Assembly (NCBI GenBank): GCA_950295325.1
Contig: OX485806.1
Coordinates: 56,043,169 to 56,107,168, forward strand
Direction of reading: 5' to 3'
Source: Polytrichum commune
Taxonomy: Eukaryota; Streptophyta; Polytrichopsida; Polytrichales; Polytrichaceae
DNA length: 64,000 nt
Position numbers and translations under genes: made by a program
Notes under the pieces: generated by a model
What the model saw: only the letters and a program-made list of their open reading frames with translations
Database searches by the model: none
Told to the model about the DNA's origin: nothing
In this document: in pieces, positions 46,553 to 57,718 of the stretch
How positions within the stretch are numbered: the first letter of the stretch is position 1
Layout: every line of letters begins with the position of its first letter

Positions 46553-48214
46553 CCGTGTCTTCCACTACCGCTCCACATGGCGAAGCGTCATCCACTCCTT
46601 ATAAATATGGAGTGTTTTGTGCTTCAGATGTTGGGGCAAAAGCTCGAACGCATAGCAATGATTAAAACTGGTATTGCGTTACCGTTTCTCTTTCATCCAC
46701 ATCCTAAACCAAATTTTCTAATCTTATAGGGAAATGGTCCCTACTCGACTGGAAAATCGGTCCCAAATTCCTTCTCATGTCTTTTTTTTCATATCGTCAA
46801 AGATATCCAAAGAACGTGAGATCGAGTAGCAATTTCTCACGCCAAAAGAGGCTAGAAAACCTCGTCGAGTGCTACCACTGGTTCAACGTTTGAGAGGAAA
46901 GAGGATTATCTTTCTAATTGCCCTTAGAGATGGAAATCCATAATGTTGGCTTCGAATTGTAACTATATACAATCAACATACAAAATAAGGAAAACAATGC
47001 AATTGTAGCACTGGATCTTTTTTCCCGAAAAACAATTAAGCAAAAATTCAAATTAATCGTGCACAATTGGCATTCGTCCGCGGTTGGTGGTCAAGCGTGA
47101 GATACCTTTGTTGTCGTAAAAAATCATTGGCACATAAGCATATCTCTCATCTTCCCACTATAGCATATAAACTTATTCCCACAACAATTCATGGAATCTA
47201 TGTTACTAAATACAATTTGACCTTAACAATTATGTTGTTAAGTCGAATGACGATTCTATGTGTCAAACAACTCTCAATAGCAATTTCTCGGCAATCAATA
47301 CACCACGTATCCTCCAAGGCAAAGCGCAATCCTCCGAGTCTACCATGATAAGGTGCCAAATGTTGTAGCGCCAAATCATCTACAAAAGGTTGTTGTAGCA
47401 AAAGGGCAATGAATAGAATGTTGGCATATTAGACACTACTAGCAATACAAGTAAGAATAATAACATTTTTTTTAAAGGATGAACCACATGCCAACCTTAA
47501 TTCTCATAATTTCATGGCTTGAAATCTAGGTTTTTGTATTTAGAAAATTGAACATGCTCATTCAAAAATCTATACAAGACCAAACAACAAGAAAATGTGC
47601 AAATTCAAGGTTTAGGAAAGCATAATACCTAGCTTCCTTCGAATTTGGATTGAAAGTCATCTCATCATCTTCATCAATTTGAAATGTCTAGTACATGTTT
47701 ATCACTTCAACCATCCAACGACATCTTTAAATGAAGGAAGAAAATTTCATAGATTAAATAATACCTATTAACTTAGAAAATATTTTCTACATCAATCATG
47801 CATGATTTGTACACTAGAAAGAACATTAGTCATTTTGTGGTATGGGTATGGGGTAACAAATAATATCTTACATTGCTATTAATTTTATGTTGACTTTTCA
47901 ACAAACTCATTCAAGGAGTTTTCATCAACCAAATCAAGTTCAAAGACATCTCTCTCTACATCAAATGAGATAGTCATTGTGCAAATTATGCTATCTACAT
48001 CAACCCAAATAGAATCCGCGTGGTCATATTTGAATTTGAAATGTCCGGGGATTTTTCTAAAATAATTAAGATAGACCATAAAATCGGATCCGACAATATT
48101 TGTTTTTTTACCTTTGTTTACCTCCCGATTAAGAAGGTTAATAGGATGCCTGCAACTTCCCCACCTTGTACCTACCTTTTGTCTTATTCTCTGAACTCGT
48201 CCTATACACCATGT
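46553..48214. other. Unassigned DNA with one unexplained minus-strand frame
   Basis: No LTR or primer site of Ty3 element 2 was found here. On the minus strand a frame at 48220-47885 reads NREVNKGKKTNIVGSDFMVYLNYFRK and on to a Glu/Asp-rich end (FELDLVDENSLNEFVEKST). Its codon pattern looks coding, but I do not recognise it. It could be an exon of a transposon-carried gene, and its upstream part is replaced by the solo LTR. Confidence 0.35.
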
Positions 48215-48219
48215 GCCCC

Positions 48220-49505
48220 TGTGAGCCCAAATTGGTGCACACATGTTCAGTTGATCCTGCAAAGTCGTTTTGATTTGATTTTGAAATTCTTTTAGTTACT
48301 TGAAAACTTAAAAAGAGTGCAAGGATGGGTTTTGGTTTGGAGTTGAGTTTTACTGCGAGTTTAAGTGTTTTGATAGGTTGGGTGTGAGTGTGTTTAATGA
48401 AGGAGAATGAAAGTGTGGAGTGGAACTTGTCGTGAGGTGAGAGGGGGGTTAAATGTTTAGATTAGGCTAGGGTATGTTAGAATTAGAGTGAAGAGATGTC
48501 CAAATAGGGCTCGCTCGGTGTTCATTGTGGGACAAGGTCACTATGACTTAGTTTTAACCGGGTCCAGGGGTACCCAAAAGGTTTCAGTGGCCGCTGTCGG
48601 GTCTCTTCTACACAATGCCGCAACCAGGAAGGCTGTGGCAACCGGAACACACAAGGGAGTCCTGCTGACCGGCTTGCAGGCACCTCTGCAAAGAGGAGAA
48701 GGGGGAGCAGCCAAGAAGCGAGGAGGTTTACGGCAAGGAGGCGAGCAATGCTGGGGAGTTGGGACCTAAATGAAGCCACATCGATGCTCCAGTGGATGGG
48801 GAGGGTGGAAGATTGACTGTGAGTGAGGGGAGGTGGCTGGAATCGCCACCTCTCGGTTGAAGCTCAGAATTCTAGCTGCCTGACTCGAATTCGGAGTCGG
48901 AATTGATCGCAAAAACAATAAAATCACCACAGGGATTCAACTGTGTGGCTCAGAGAGGGAGATCCAGCTCCGTAGCGCGGACAGTTAACCACCTGCCGGC
49001 AGACAGCTCGGTGACGGGCGTTGACGGGCCGGGCTTGATGCAAACAACGCAGATCCTACGAATACTGTGGACTACTGAAGCCGGGTACCGAGGCTCATAA
49101 GGAGCAGAAGGGGAAGGCCCATGGGCCAGTTGGATTGGGTATGGGATTAGGCAAGGATAAGTGGGATTAGGCTTAGTTAGAGGGTAGTTAGTAAGGGTTT
49201 AGGACCGGTCCTTAGTGGGGCCGTGGTTCTTGACTCTGATATGTGGCACAAATGGTTGCAAAACATTGAGTCTAAGCTAGGTGTGATAAGGTAGTGAGTG
49301 GGTTAGTGGGTAAGGAGATGTGGATGGGAAAAGAAAAGCATTTCTTAATGTTTGTACTTTGTGCTAAGAAATGGAAGGGATAATTTGGTGGGATATCTCG
49401 TGAACTTCACACATGTCAAGGGTTCAGTGGACAGTTAGCAGTGAATGTGGGTTCTAAGCTTCCACCCGGATTACGACGCTTAAGGGTGGGGGTTTACGCC
49501 TCACA
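48220..49505 (+). mobile_element. Solo LTR, family A, with target duplication GCCCC
   Basis: Begins TGTGAGCCCAAATTGG and ends GGTTTACGCCTCACA. GCCCC flanks both ends (48215-48219 and 49506-49510). At 1286 bp it is shorter than the other copies and lacks a minisatellite array. The middle is more GC-rich. The ACGCTTAAGGGTGG block before the end is shared with the other copies. Confidence 0.9.
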
Positions 49506-49573
49506 GCCCCGGTCAACTCCATTGAGAACACATGTAGGTTGCAAATTTTTGGAAGGTTTTCCCCTAGTCCTCT

Positions 49574-50487
49574 TGTGAGCCCAATTTTGTGCCCACATGT
49601 GTTCCTAACCTTAAAGAAACCATTAAAACCTTAGGCTTGGTGTTTGCTTGAGTTGCGAAAAATATAAAAAGAATGAAGTGTGAAAGTTTGGATTTTAATT
49701 GAGCTAAAATGCTAAGTTAGGTGTATTTAGGGGGTTAAGTTGAAAAGCCTTAAAAGAGTGTTCCAAGGAAGGGTCAAGTGTCTTTTGAGGTCAAGTCTTA
49801 AATTAAAGACGAGTAACTAGAGTCAAAGTTAGTTGTTGGTTAGTTAATTAAGAAGAGACAAGGGAGAAAATGGTGGAGTCTAACAAAAGAAGTGGAGGCG
49901 GCTGGAAAGTGGATGTGAAGAGAAAAGTCCAGAGGCAACTGGAAGGGGGTCCGGAGGGAGGAGGTCCATGGGCTCTCATTCTCAACAGGATGTATATGGA
50001 GGAGAGATCGAGCGTCGGAGGCTATGCGAGGGCTCGATCCAGGGAGCAACTGGGATTGTTCGACTGGGAATGGGTGAGCTGCCATGATGGCAGAGAGGGA
50101 TGACGAGCAAGAGGAGCTTGGGCCGCCGAGTGGATTGTGTGTGCTTGTTTTGGCTGCCGTGGCTCAAAGGAACTGTCTTTCGCCTTGCACCAGGAGCTTG
50201 AGCGGAAGGAGCGGTAGTGGCTGCAATCATGAAAATGAGGTTGGTGAGTGTTAATCAGTGTATTCTGCACTACTGATGATTTCTCTGGTTGGCACAATAG
50301 AAGTCAGTTATAACCATATTTGACATTAAAGGTTGAGTGATGGAAGAGGCTGCACAAGCAGTTTAGTCACGAGGTAACGAAGGGAAAGCCACCGTTTCAT
50401 CTGGGGAGCTGGCCTAGCATTTACCGAACTCAAACTCGGCCAACAGAAATCAAACCACATTGTGCATCCCTCCAAGGATGCCTCAGC
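49574..50487 (+). mobile_element. Family-A LTR, 5' part only
   Basis: Begins TGTGAGCCCAATTTTGTGCC and continues with AAAAAGAATGAAGTGTG as in the other copies. No CTCACA end is found before the family-B LTR starts at 50488, so it is truncated or interrupted there. Both solo LTRs lie in the same orientation, only 68 bp apart. Confidence 0.7.
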
Positions 50488-51458
50488 TGTCGCGCACCTC
50501 TCGATGAGGAGTGCTCGAAACACCATGGGCACAAAGGGGACCCCGGAGTGACACCCGGGACTTGTGGCGCCGTTGGTGAGAGGGCCCAAGTGATCCTAGT
50601 GTGGGTGAGGGCCCCGGGCGTTGGGAACGCCTCCCACCCACGGAGACTAGGAGGCATGAGGGTAAGGCCATGAGCTATGCGTAGCTCATGGCGTGGTGAT
50701 TCTAGAATGCTCAAGATCACCTCAAGCGGAGGTGTGAGCTAGGAGTTATGGCCATTTGAGTGGGGCGCTGTCCCGGGACAGCGCCCTGGTACAGCAGTGC
50801 GTGGGAGTGATTCCCGGGACTGCCAAGGTTCAGACAGGCATAACTTCCTCAAGACTTGCCCGAATGGGGCAAGTGAGGAGTCCATCGACATCTACGTGAA
50901 TCGTAGATGAAGATGGAGTGGTTGGTTGTTATGATCAGTCATCATACAAGGAAGTTGTGATGATCTGAAGCTGCTGGGGGGTTCTAGGCCCAGCAGCTAA
51001 AGGAAAATGTCCACTTGGCCCCAACTCTTGGTAGAGAGACAAGAGGTTGGTTGACGGTGGGGTAGGGGCCCCGCGTAAAGTCCTAGAGGCTTATATGGGT
51101 GAGGTGGTGTGGCCTCACCCACCCGAGGCCGAACGGCAAGGCCTCCATGGGCTTTGGCCCATTGTGAGGCCATAGTTGCCTAGTACGCTTCGGGTTGTTG
51201 TAGTGTTGCTCCGGCAACGCGATGATCAACATAGGATTGGACTTCCATGGATGGAAGTCCACATTGGGGAATGGGTTACCGATTAAGGGGTGAGTCCCGA
51301 AAACAAAGTAGGAGGGTTGGTTCCCTTCTATGAACTATAGGTCCGGGGTAGAAGGAGCTAACCATTAGCATGGCGGAATGCGAAGGGTTAGCACTCGTAA
51401 CCTTTGCTAGAAATGGAAATTGGCAAGATTTTTAAGGGGACTAGCAAGGGTTGCGACA
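50488..51458 (+). mobile_element. 5' LTR, family B, best-preserved copy
   Basis: 971 bp from TGTCGCGCACCTCTC to GGTTGCGACA, with perfect 6-bp inverted ends TGTCGC/GCGACA. A primer site follows two bases later. Related copies lie at 6804-7566, 9130-10101 and 41409-42057. The Ty3 coding remnant at 54656-57020 lies downstream on the same strand and is probably its internal region, but no 3' LTR is present in the window. Confidence 0.9.
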
Positions 51459-51460
51459 CT

Positions 51461-51472
51461 TGGTATCAGAGC
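51461..51472 (+). promoter_or_regulatory. Primer-binding site for initiator Met-tRNA
   Basis: TGGTATCAGAGC, the standard plant LTR-element site complementary to the 3' end of initiator Met-tRNA, two bases after the LTR end. Confidence 0.92.
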
Positions 51473-52244
51473 AGGGTTCCAATTTTTGAGCGAGCACTTT
51501 GAGGGAAGCATGGCTATCAAATAAGCGGGTTATGATGGTGACCCGGGGTTTCCAAAAGGTTGTGAGGCTCAAATCGGAACAAAGATCATGTGTGAATGGA
51601 ATTTGACCATACCATTGATTCTTATGACAATGGTGGGCATGATGGTGGATTCGGTAAGGAAAATGGTGGAGTCCTTTGAAAAGGCTCCCGCACACCTCAA
51701 AATGCATTTGGGGCCTAGAATACCCAATGCACCCAAAACCTTGGAGGGCATTAATGTTGGAATGAAATTCCAATTCGAAATGCTTGGAAGGTATTGATGT
51801 TGGAATGAATTTGGTGGAAATGAGGCGTCCGGGCCTCTTAAGGCGTATATGCGCGAATTCCACACCCAAATGAATTGTACATCGTAGATAAACGAGTTTT
51901 CTAAGAAATACATCGTTTTAGGTGGGGTTTCAAAAGCGGGTGGTGAATACCAAGTTCAAATTTCCAAAAGTTTATTGAGGTTGTGGCGGGGATCATCAAA
52001 ATTGCCACGAGCATTCAAGCCGATGACCCCAATAAGAAATTTGGCGGTGCCTTACAACAATGAACGTTGAGGGGAGATAGGTACCACGCCAAATAATACT
52101 TGTGGTGCGGACCGAATGTAAGACAATGGCATTGTGGCCAAGGCTAGTAGCCTTAAGCCGAGGCCAAGTCTTTTGTACCTTGAGGCTCAAATGAATGGGA
52201 GAAATGTGTCGAGGTCACCTTCAAACCCTCAGCAACTTAGACGG
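51473..52244 (+). other. Leader and probable decayed gag of Ty3 element 3
   Basis: This follows the primer site, where leader and gag belong. Only short broken frames remain and I could not identify a capsid or zinc-knuckle motif, so the assignment rests on position. Confidence 0.45.
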
Positions 52245-53380
52245 TGTAACCCGCTGCTGACCGGTTTACATGGAAGTTACTCCCACCAAAATTAGACCTT
52301 CATTAGGTTTTCCATTTCTGGTGAAGGTGTTTGCGCTCATATATCCTTAATTCTGTGATACATGATCTTAGTGCTCTTTTGAATCCTCAAGGAAAAATTG
52401 ACCTAAGTTTTCAAGTTTATATTCCCCGAAATCTAATATCAAGGTTAGGTGTTCCTAAACCTTTATTAGATTTTGCATCTTATATGGATTTAGTAACATA
52501 ATCCTTTTTCTAATCAAGAGCCCTTTATAAATCTCTAAGGATAAAGTGTCCAAGTCTTTAAGTTTATGTTCCCCGAAACCCTAATGTCAAGGTTAAGTGT
52601 TTTAGGGAGAACATCGTTCATACATACAATATCTTTCATGGTTTGAATGATCGTAAAAGATTCTTAATCCATTTAAGAATATGTACTTATGATAAGGTTA
52701 CAATTCCTTGAAAGTCAAAACATACTCCCTCACTAAAGTATATTCATAAGATTTCCTTCCGATACTCAATTCCTAGAGTTCACATTCATATGCATGAAAT
52801 CTTTCATTCCAACTGCTTGCCCTATGATTACTCAAGTTCTTTCCTTTGTAATCCCTAAATCATCATGTTAGAGTTTCTTTGGAGATCTTTAGGAATTCCT
52901 ACGTAATCATTTCAAGTTCATTTGAATGACAAGATGTGTTTAGAGATGACATCTTGGATTGTAGTTTGATGTGGCCTAATCGACGGCCATCTCCTTTTTG
53001 TCCTCCTCTTGATGGTGAAACCGATATCTCCACCGAGTAAAGTTCCTTGTACTCTTTAACCCATGATTCTCCGATTCCAACTAACTTAGATGAAATTGCT
53101 CCGATTCCGAAAATGTGTCCTCCGGGTTCAAAATGTAATTTCTCAAAGAGGTCCTTCTCTTTTTGCTATTTTTAACCCGCCTTCGGTTTTCAAACTTCTC
53201 CAAACAAAACTAGGCTTAGGTGTTGTTTTACGGCCGTACACCTTCAAATTCTCCTATTTGCCCATTCTCCAAGTTTTTGAGGACTTCCGAATCCTTCCAA
53301 GTCTTCGAGTGCAAGGATTCTTCAATTCTTTGAATCTCGAATGCCGAGGATCTTTCGATCCTTAATGTTTTCTAAACTCG

Positions 53381-53477
53381 CGGCCTCCAATCTCAAGGGC
53401 CTCCAGTCTCAAGGGCCTCCAGTCGCTTATGGGCCTCCAGTCTCACGGGCCTCCAGTATCCAAGGCCCCCAGTATCC
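53381..53477. repeat. Minisatellite, ~17 bp (GGGCCTCCAGTCTCAA)
   Basis: About six imperfect units, some ending CTTAT, CAC or TATCCA, running directly into the 37-bp array. Confidence 0.85.
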
Positions 53478-53481
53478 AAGT

Positions 53482-53760
53482 CCGAGGATAATATTTCAAT
53501 CCTTTAAGTTCAAACGCCTCCGAGGATTATATTTCAATCCTTTAAGTTCGAACGCCTCCGAGGATATATTTCAATCCTTGAAATTCGAACGCCTCCGAGG
53601 ATATATTTCAATCCTTTAAATTCGAACGCCTCCGAGGATATATTTCAATCCTTTAAATTCGAACGCCTCCGAGGATATATTTCAATCCTTTAACTCCGAG
53701 CGCCTCCGAGGATATATTTCAATCCTTTAACTCCGCGAGGATGTATTCCAATCCTTTAGG
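53482..53760. repeat. Minisatellite, 37 bp x ~7.5
   Basis: Units TCCGAGGATATATTTCAATC, followed by CTTTAARTTCGAACGCC, start at 53482, 53519, 53557, 53594, 53631, 53668, 53705 and about 53733. The middle copies are nearly identical, so the array is young or homogenised. Confidence 0.92.
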
Positions 53761-54655
53761 TCTTCGTAAGCCACCGGTCTTCTAGTCCGCCACCTCGAGT
53801 TGCTTGCGTTGAATGAGGTGAATTAGGTGCCCTAAGTGGCCCCTTTATATAGGCTTCGAATTTAGGGTAATCTAAGATGTGGCGGTTAGGCCTTTAAATG
53901 TCTGTATTTACTAATTTTAGCACTGAATGTTCATACAGTCTAAATTCAGCCCTGTCCGATCTATTAATAATCTGTCACGTGCTTAAAATAGATCTGCCCA
54001 TGAGGTACATACGGGCATGTTCTAACCGCCTAGATGTGCCATTGGTAGTTACAACCTTTCATCCATTCATCCGCATTGCATAAGTTCATTAAAGAGAAGT
54101 GGGGGTAGTTTATGTTCATCCGAAGGGATTTCATCCCCCTCGGGTATGTCCTTCCATCTACCTCTATCCTAAGTGTTCACTACTTGCTCACTAAACCATT
54201 ACATGGCCACCTAACCTACTAGTGTTTAGGGCTCTCACTAATAGGTTCGCCGGCAGTCACTAGGCCGTAACCCTAGTCTCCCTCTACCCCTATTAGCAAC
54301 TTGGCGGGTCTATAAGAAGGTAAGCCCGTCCGTAAGTCCCGCAGCCTTCTCTTTACTCGGGCCCGTGCTCCTCTGGTCTTGGGTCTTGGTCCCGGTCCTC
54401 AGCTCTCCATCTCCCAGGCCCCCAGCCTCCTTAGCTGGGCTCCCAGCTCTTTTCGCCACGTGTTGAGCCCTAAGCTCCTGTGCCGGCTCCCCGTCGGCTT
54501 CACGGCCCTTGGTCCGAACGGCTCTCCCTCTCTCCGTCATCGACCTGTTGCTGCTCTGTCTTCGAAATCTCATCCCCCTTCGAAATCTCGCTTGTGAATT
54601 CATGCTTGTCTTGAGAACCCTACCCTGATTGCGCATGGGAGCTTGGGGGTCTACA

Positions 54656-57020
54656 AAATGTCTCATGGGTTGACAAAGAGGCAAGCCATTCCTTCTTGAG
54701 CCCAAAATTCACAAGGGAGTTGGGGCTTGCCGATTGATAGAGTAGGCAAGCCCACCAAGGTGCGGTTTGGAAAGGGCGAACCGCACGAGACAAAGGAGGT
54801 TGCGATGCATGTAACCTTTCAATGTGGGACATTGGATTTTTGTCAGAATTTCACACCATGTGAAATAGATGAAATGCATGTCATTGTGAAGGCCGTCTTT
54901 TTTTAAACTCACATGATAGATGTGAGGTGCAAGCCGGTGTGCTTGCGGTGCATTATGATGTGTCATAATGGCAAAGAATTGAAGTTCAAATTGACAAGGA
55001 CTTCTATGGTAGGAGGATCCAAGTTGAATTTGGTCTTAATGGACCAAATGAAAAATAAAAAACATAATGGTCGTGGTTCAATTGGAACAACTCCAAGGAA
55101 CGTATGGGGAGGCTAGGAAAGATGGGCCTCCCCCAAACCACATTCGTGGGATGTTGGTGAAATACAAGTATGTATTCACCAATGTGTTGCTCAAAAAGTT
55201 ACCGCCAAGGAGTGAAAAACAACTTTGCTCAACGAGAGATTGAGTTCTTGAGGTATTTGGTGACAAAGGAAGTTGGTGGACGAACATGAAGAATGTCAAG
55301 GCAATCCAAGAGGAAAATTGGCCGTTGACTCAAAAACGTTAAGGTCATTGGATGGCCTAGCCAACTACTACCACCACTTCATTCGAAATTTTTCTAATGT
55401 TGCTAGGACCATCCTCAACTTGTTAAAGAAAAATGACTATCCCAACAGTGGGATGAGCCTTGTCACCAAGCGTTTGGAGAGCTCAAGAGCTAGTCCTCTT
55501 CACAAGATGTGGTCAAGTTTTCGGGCTTTCACAAGCATTTTGAGATGCACATAGAGGTGAAGGACTTTATCATTGGCGGATGTTGAGCCAAGATGGATGA
55601 CCATTGCATATGAAAGCATTAAGCTCAATGGTTGTCGAACCTTGTCTGGCTTGTTGAAGAAATGGCTATCCCAAGAGTGGGATGAGCCTTGCCACCAAAC
55701 CTTTGGGAGCCTAAGAGCAAGTTGTCTTCGCCACCCGTGCTCAAATTTGTGGACTTTGACAAACCTTTCGAGGTGCATACGGGGGCAAGTGACTTTACCA
55801 TTGGCGGATTGTTGATGCAAGATGGATGGCCATTACATATGAGAGCATGAAGCTCAATGGTTGTCCGACCTTGTCCGACTTGCGAAAGAAATGGCTATCC
55901 CAAGAGTGGGATGAGCCTTGTCACCAAGTCTTTGGGGAGCTTAATGCGAAGTTATCTTCGCCGCCCATGCTCAAGTTCGTGGAGTTTGACAAACCTTTTG
56001 AGGTGCATACGGCGGCAAGTGACTTTACCATTGGCGGATGTTGATGCAAGATGGATGGTCATTGCATATGAGAGCATGAAGCTCGATGGTTGTCCCACCT
56101 TGTCCGACTTGTGGAAGAAATGGCTATCCCAAGAGTGGGATGATGTTTGTCACGAGTCTTTGGGGAGCTTAGGACCAAGTTCTCTTCGCCGCTCGTGCTT
56201 AAGTTCGCGGAGCTTAACAAACCTTTTGAGGTGCATACGGGGGTGAGTGACTTTGCCAATGGTGGATTATGTGTAAAATGGATGGCCATTGCATATGGGA
56301 GCATGAAGCTCAATGGTTGTCAAAGATGACAACCAATTCATGACAAAGAACTTCTTTGTTGTAGTGCATTGCTTGAAGATGTGGCGACACTATTTGGGGT
56401 CACACAAACCAAAGGTCTACATGGACAATGTGTCCTAAAAGAATTTTGACATACAAACGCAAGTGGGTGCCAAGTCATTGTGGTGGCATGATAGTTTGGC
56501 GCTTATGAAGGTGGATTTGATCCACAAACCGGACCGTGGAAATGTGGTGCCGGATGAGCTAAGTAGACCAGAATAGTTCCAAGCAATGAGAACCATCCAA
56601 ACCTTGTGGTTGATGTGTGCCGGCAAAGGAAACTTGTGATGCAAAATACGGGAGGGGTAAATTAACTACCCCAAAGTACAAAAGCTTTTAGGTGAGCTTT
56701 GCAAGAGCAAGGTGCTCAAAGAGGTTAAGTTGTTGGACGGATTGTTCAAGTATAAGCAAAGTTGGGTGTATGTGCCACAAGGCAAGTTGAGGCTATCGGT
56801 TCGAAAGGAAGAATGTGATAGTCACATTGCCGGCCATAGAAGAGAAAGGAAAAACCGCCATAGAATGGTGTCAAGGAGGTACCATTGGCGGTGCATAAAG
56901 GAGGATATAGCCCACTTTGTGAAGGCTTGGATGAAGTGCCAAGCAGTGTTTTTTTTTTCAAAAGAATTGGGTCTCTACATTGGCTCTTGGCCCATCCATT
57001 GGCTAGTTTCTTTGGCAATT
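54656..57020 (+). pseudogene. Ty3 retrotransposon 3: decayed protease-RT-RNase H-integrase start
   Basis: The protease end is visible (DEMHVIVKAVFF, then HMIDVRCKPVCLR and GKELKFKLTRTSMVGGSKLNLV). After a gap come the RT thumb and connection: NMKNVKAI, LRSLDGLANYYHHFIRNFSNVA. Then the RNase H start (LKFVEFDKPFEVHTAASDF, IAYESMKLNGC) occurs four times in tandem. Integrase begins with WVYVPQGKLRL, the zinc-binding HIAGHRRERK, and VSRRYHW...FVKAWMKCQAV, where the final CxxC is incomplete. The RT palm with its catalytic YxDD is missing. Stops and frameshifts occur throughout. Same strand as the 50488 LTR. Confidence 0.85.
55438..56330 (+). repeat. Tandem array of a Ty3 RT/RNase H segment, 229 bp x ~4
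   Basis: The word CTATCCCAA, followed by GTGGGATGAGCC or a variant, recurs at 55438, 55666, 55895 and 56124, giving periods of 228, 229 and 229 bp. Each unit spans the end of RT and the start of RNase H. Since 229 is not a multiple of three, the frame shifts from one unit to the next, so the array cannot be read as one protein. Confidence 0.95.
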
Positions 57021-57718
57021 TGAGTTGGCTTGAAGGAGCCCTAGCTGGCCACGTGGGATGACTTAACATATGGCGAATGCGACTAGATGTCATAGAAGGT
57101 TTGAGTATGTGGCGATATGTAATTTTTTTGGGGCGAGTGTATGTGGCTATGTTTTGCCAACGTAGAGTTGAAATATGGCCCCCACTTCCTACGTTGTTGA
57201 TGTAAATGTGGCTAATACAACCCAAAGTACATCAAAATTTGGCTACATCTAAGATTCAATGTACAAAAAATATTTGTTCCACGGGGGAATTGAACGGCCT
57301 ACAAAACCATACATTAGCACAACCCATCCACCACCCGAACAAAATTAGTAAACTAAACACCTGACATGTGCTGAATTTCGGGGCCCACCAACATCTTCCT
57401 CCAACGGCTCCATCCAAATATAGCCAGTAAACTTACGCATGCAGTCTCAAAAGACCTGCACCCTCAACCATGCCACACATGCTTCAAAACAGTACCCATA
57501 CACCACAATCTTGAGGTATAAATTCATGCCCTCCCTCATCATGTTCCAAAAATTGAGTGTGGGTTTAGTACATTGGGTACCTCTCATAGAACTAGCACTG
57601 CACTAGTCCTTCATTTTCCAAACCACTACTTTGTTGTTGCTAGTTGCCCCTAACATTTGCATACATCAACTACCATTGCATTTAGAAACTACTTCCAGCA
57701 ACATACATTAGAACTCAT
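57021..57718. other. Spacer between Ty3 and hAT remnants
   Basis: No coding motif. The left end of the hAT element should lie here, but I could not find a terminal inverted repeat matching the right side. Confidence 0.4.

Larger units (their letters stand above)
52245..54655. other. 2.4 kb gene-free block, possibly an inserted LTR
   Basis: The block separates the leader/gag region from the pol region of Ty3 element 3. It begins TGTAACCCGC and ends GGGGGTCTACA, LTR-like TG...CA ends, and has a TATA-like CTTTATATAGG near 53842. The flanking five bases do not match (GACGG and AAATG). It holds a diverged ~155-bp duplication (about 52385 and 52540) and two minisatellites. GC-rich frames near 54310-54705 look non-coding. 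Confidence 0.4.

Noticed and set aside
54310-54705. A 131-codon Arg-rich minus-strand frame
   Set aside because: GC-rich composition explains the open frame. It crosses the proposed LTR-like end and has no recognisable domain.
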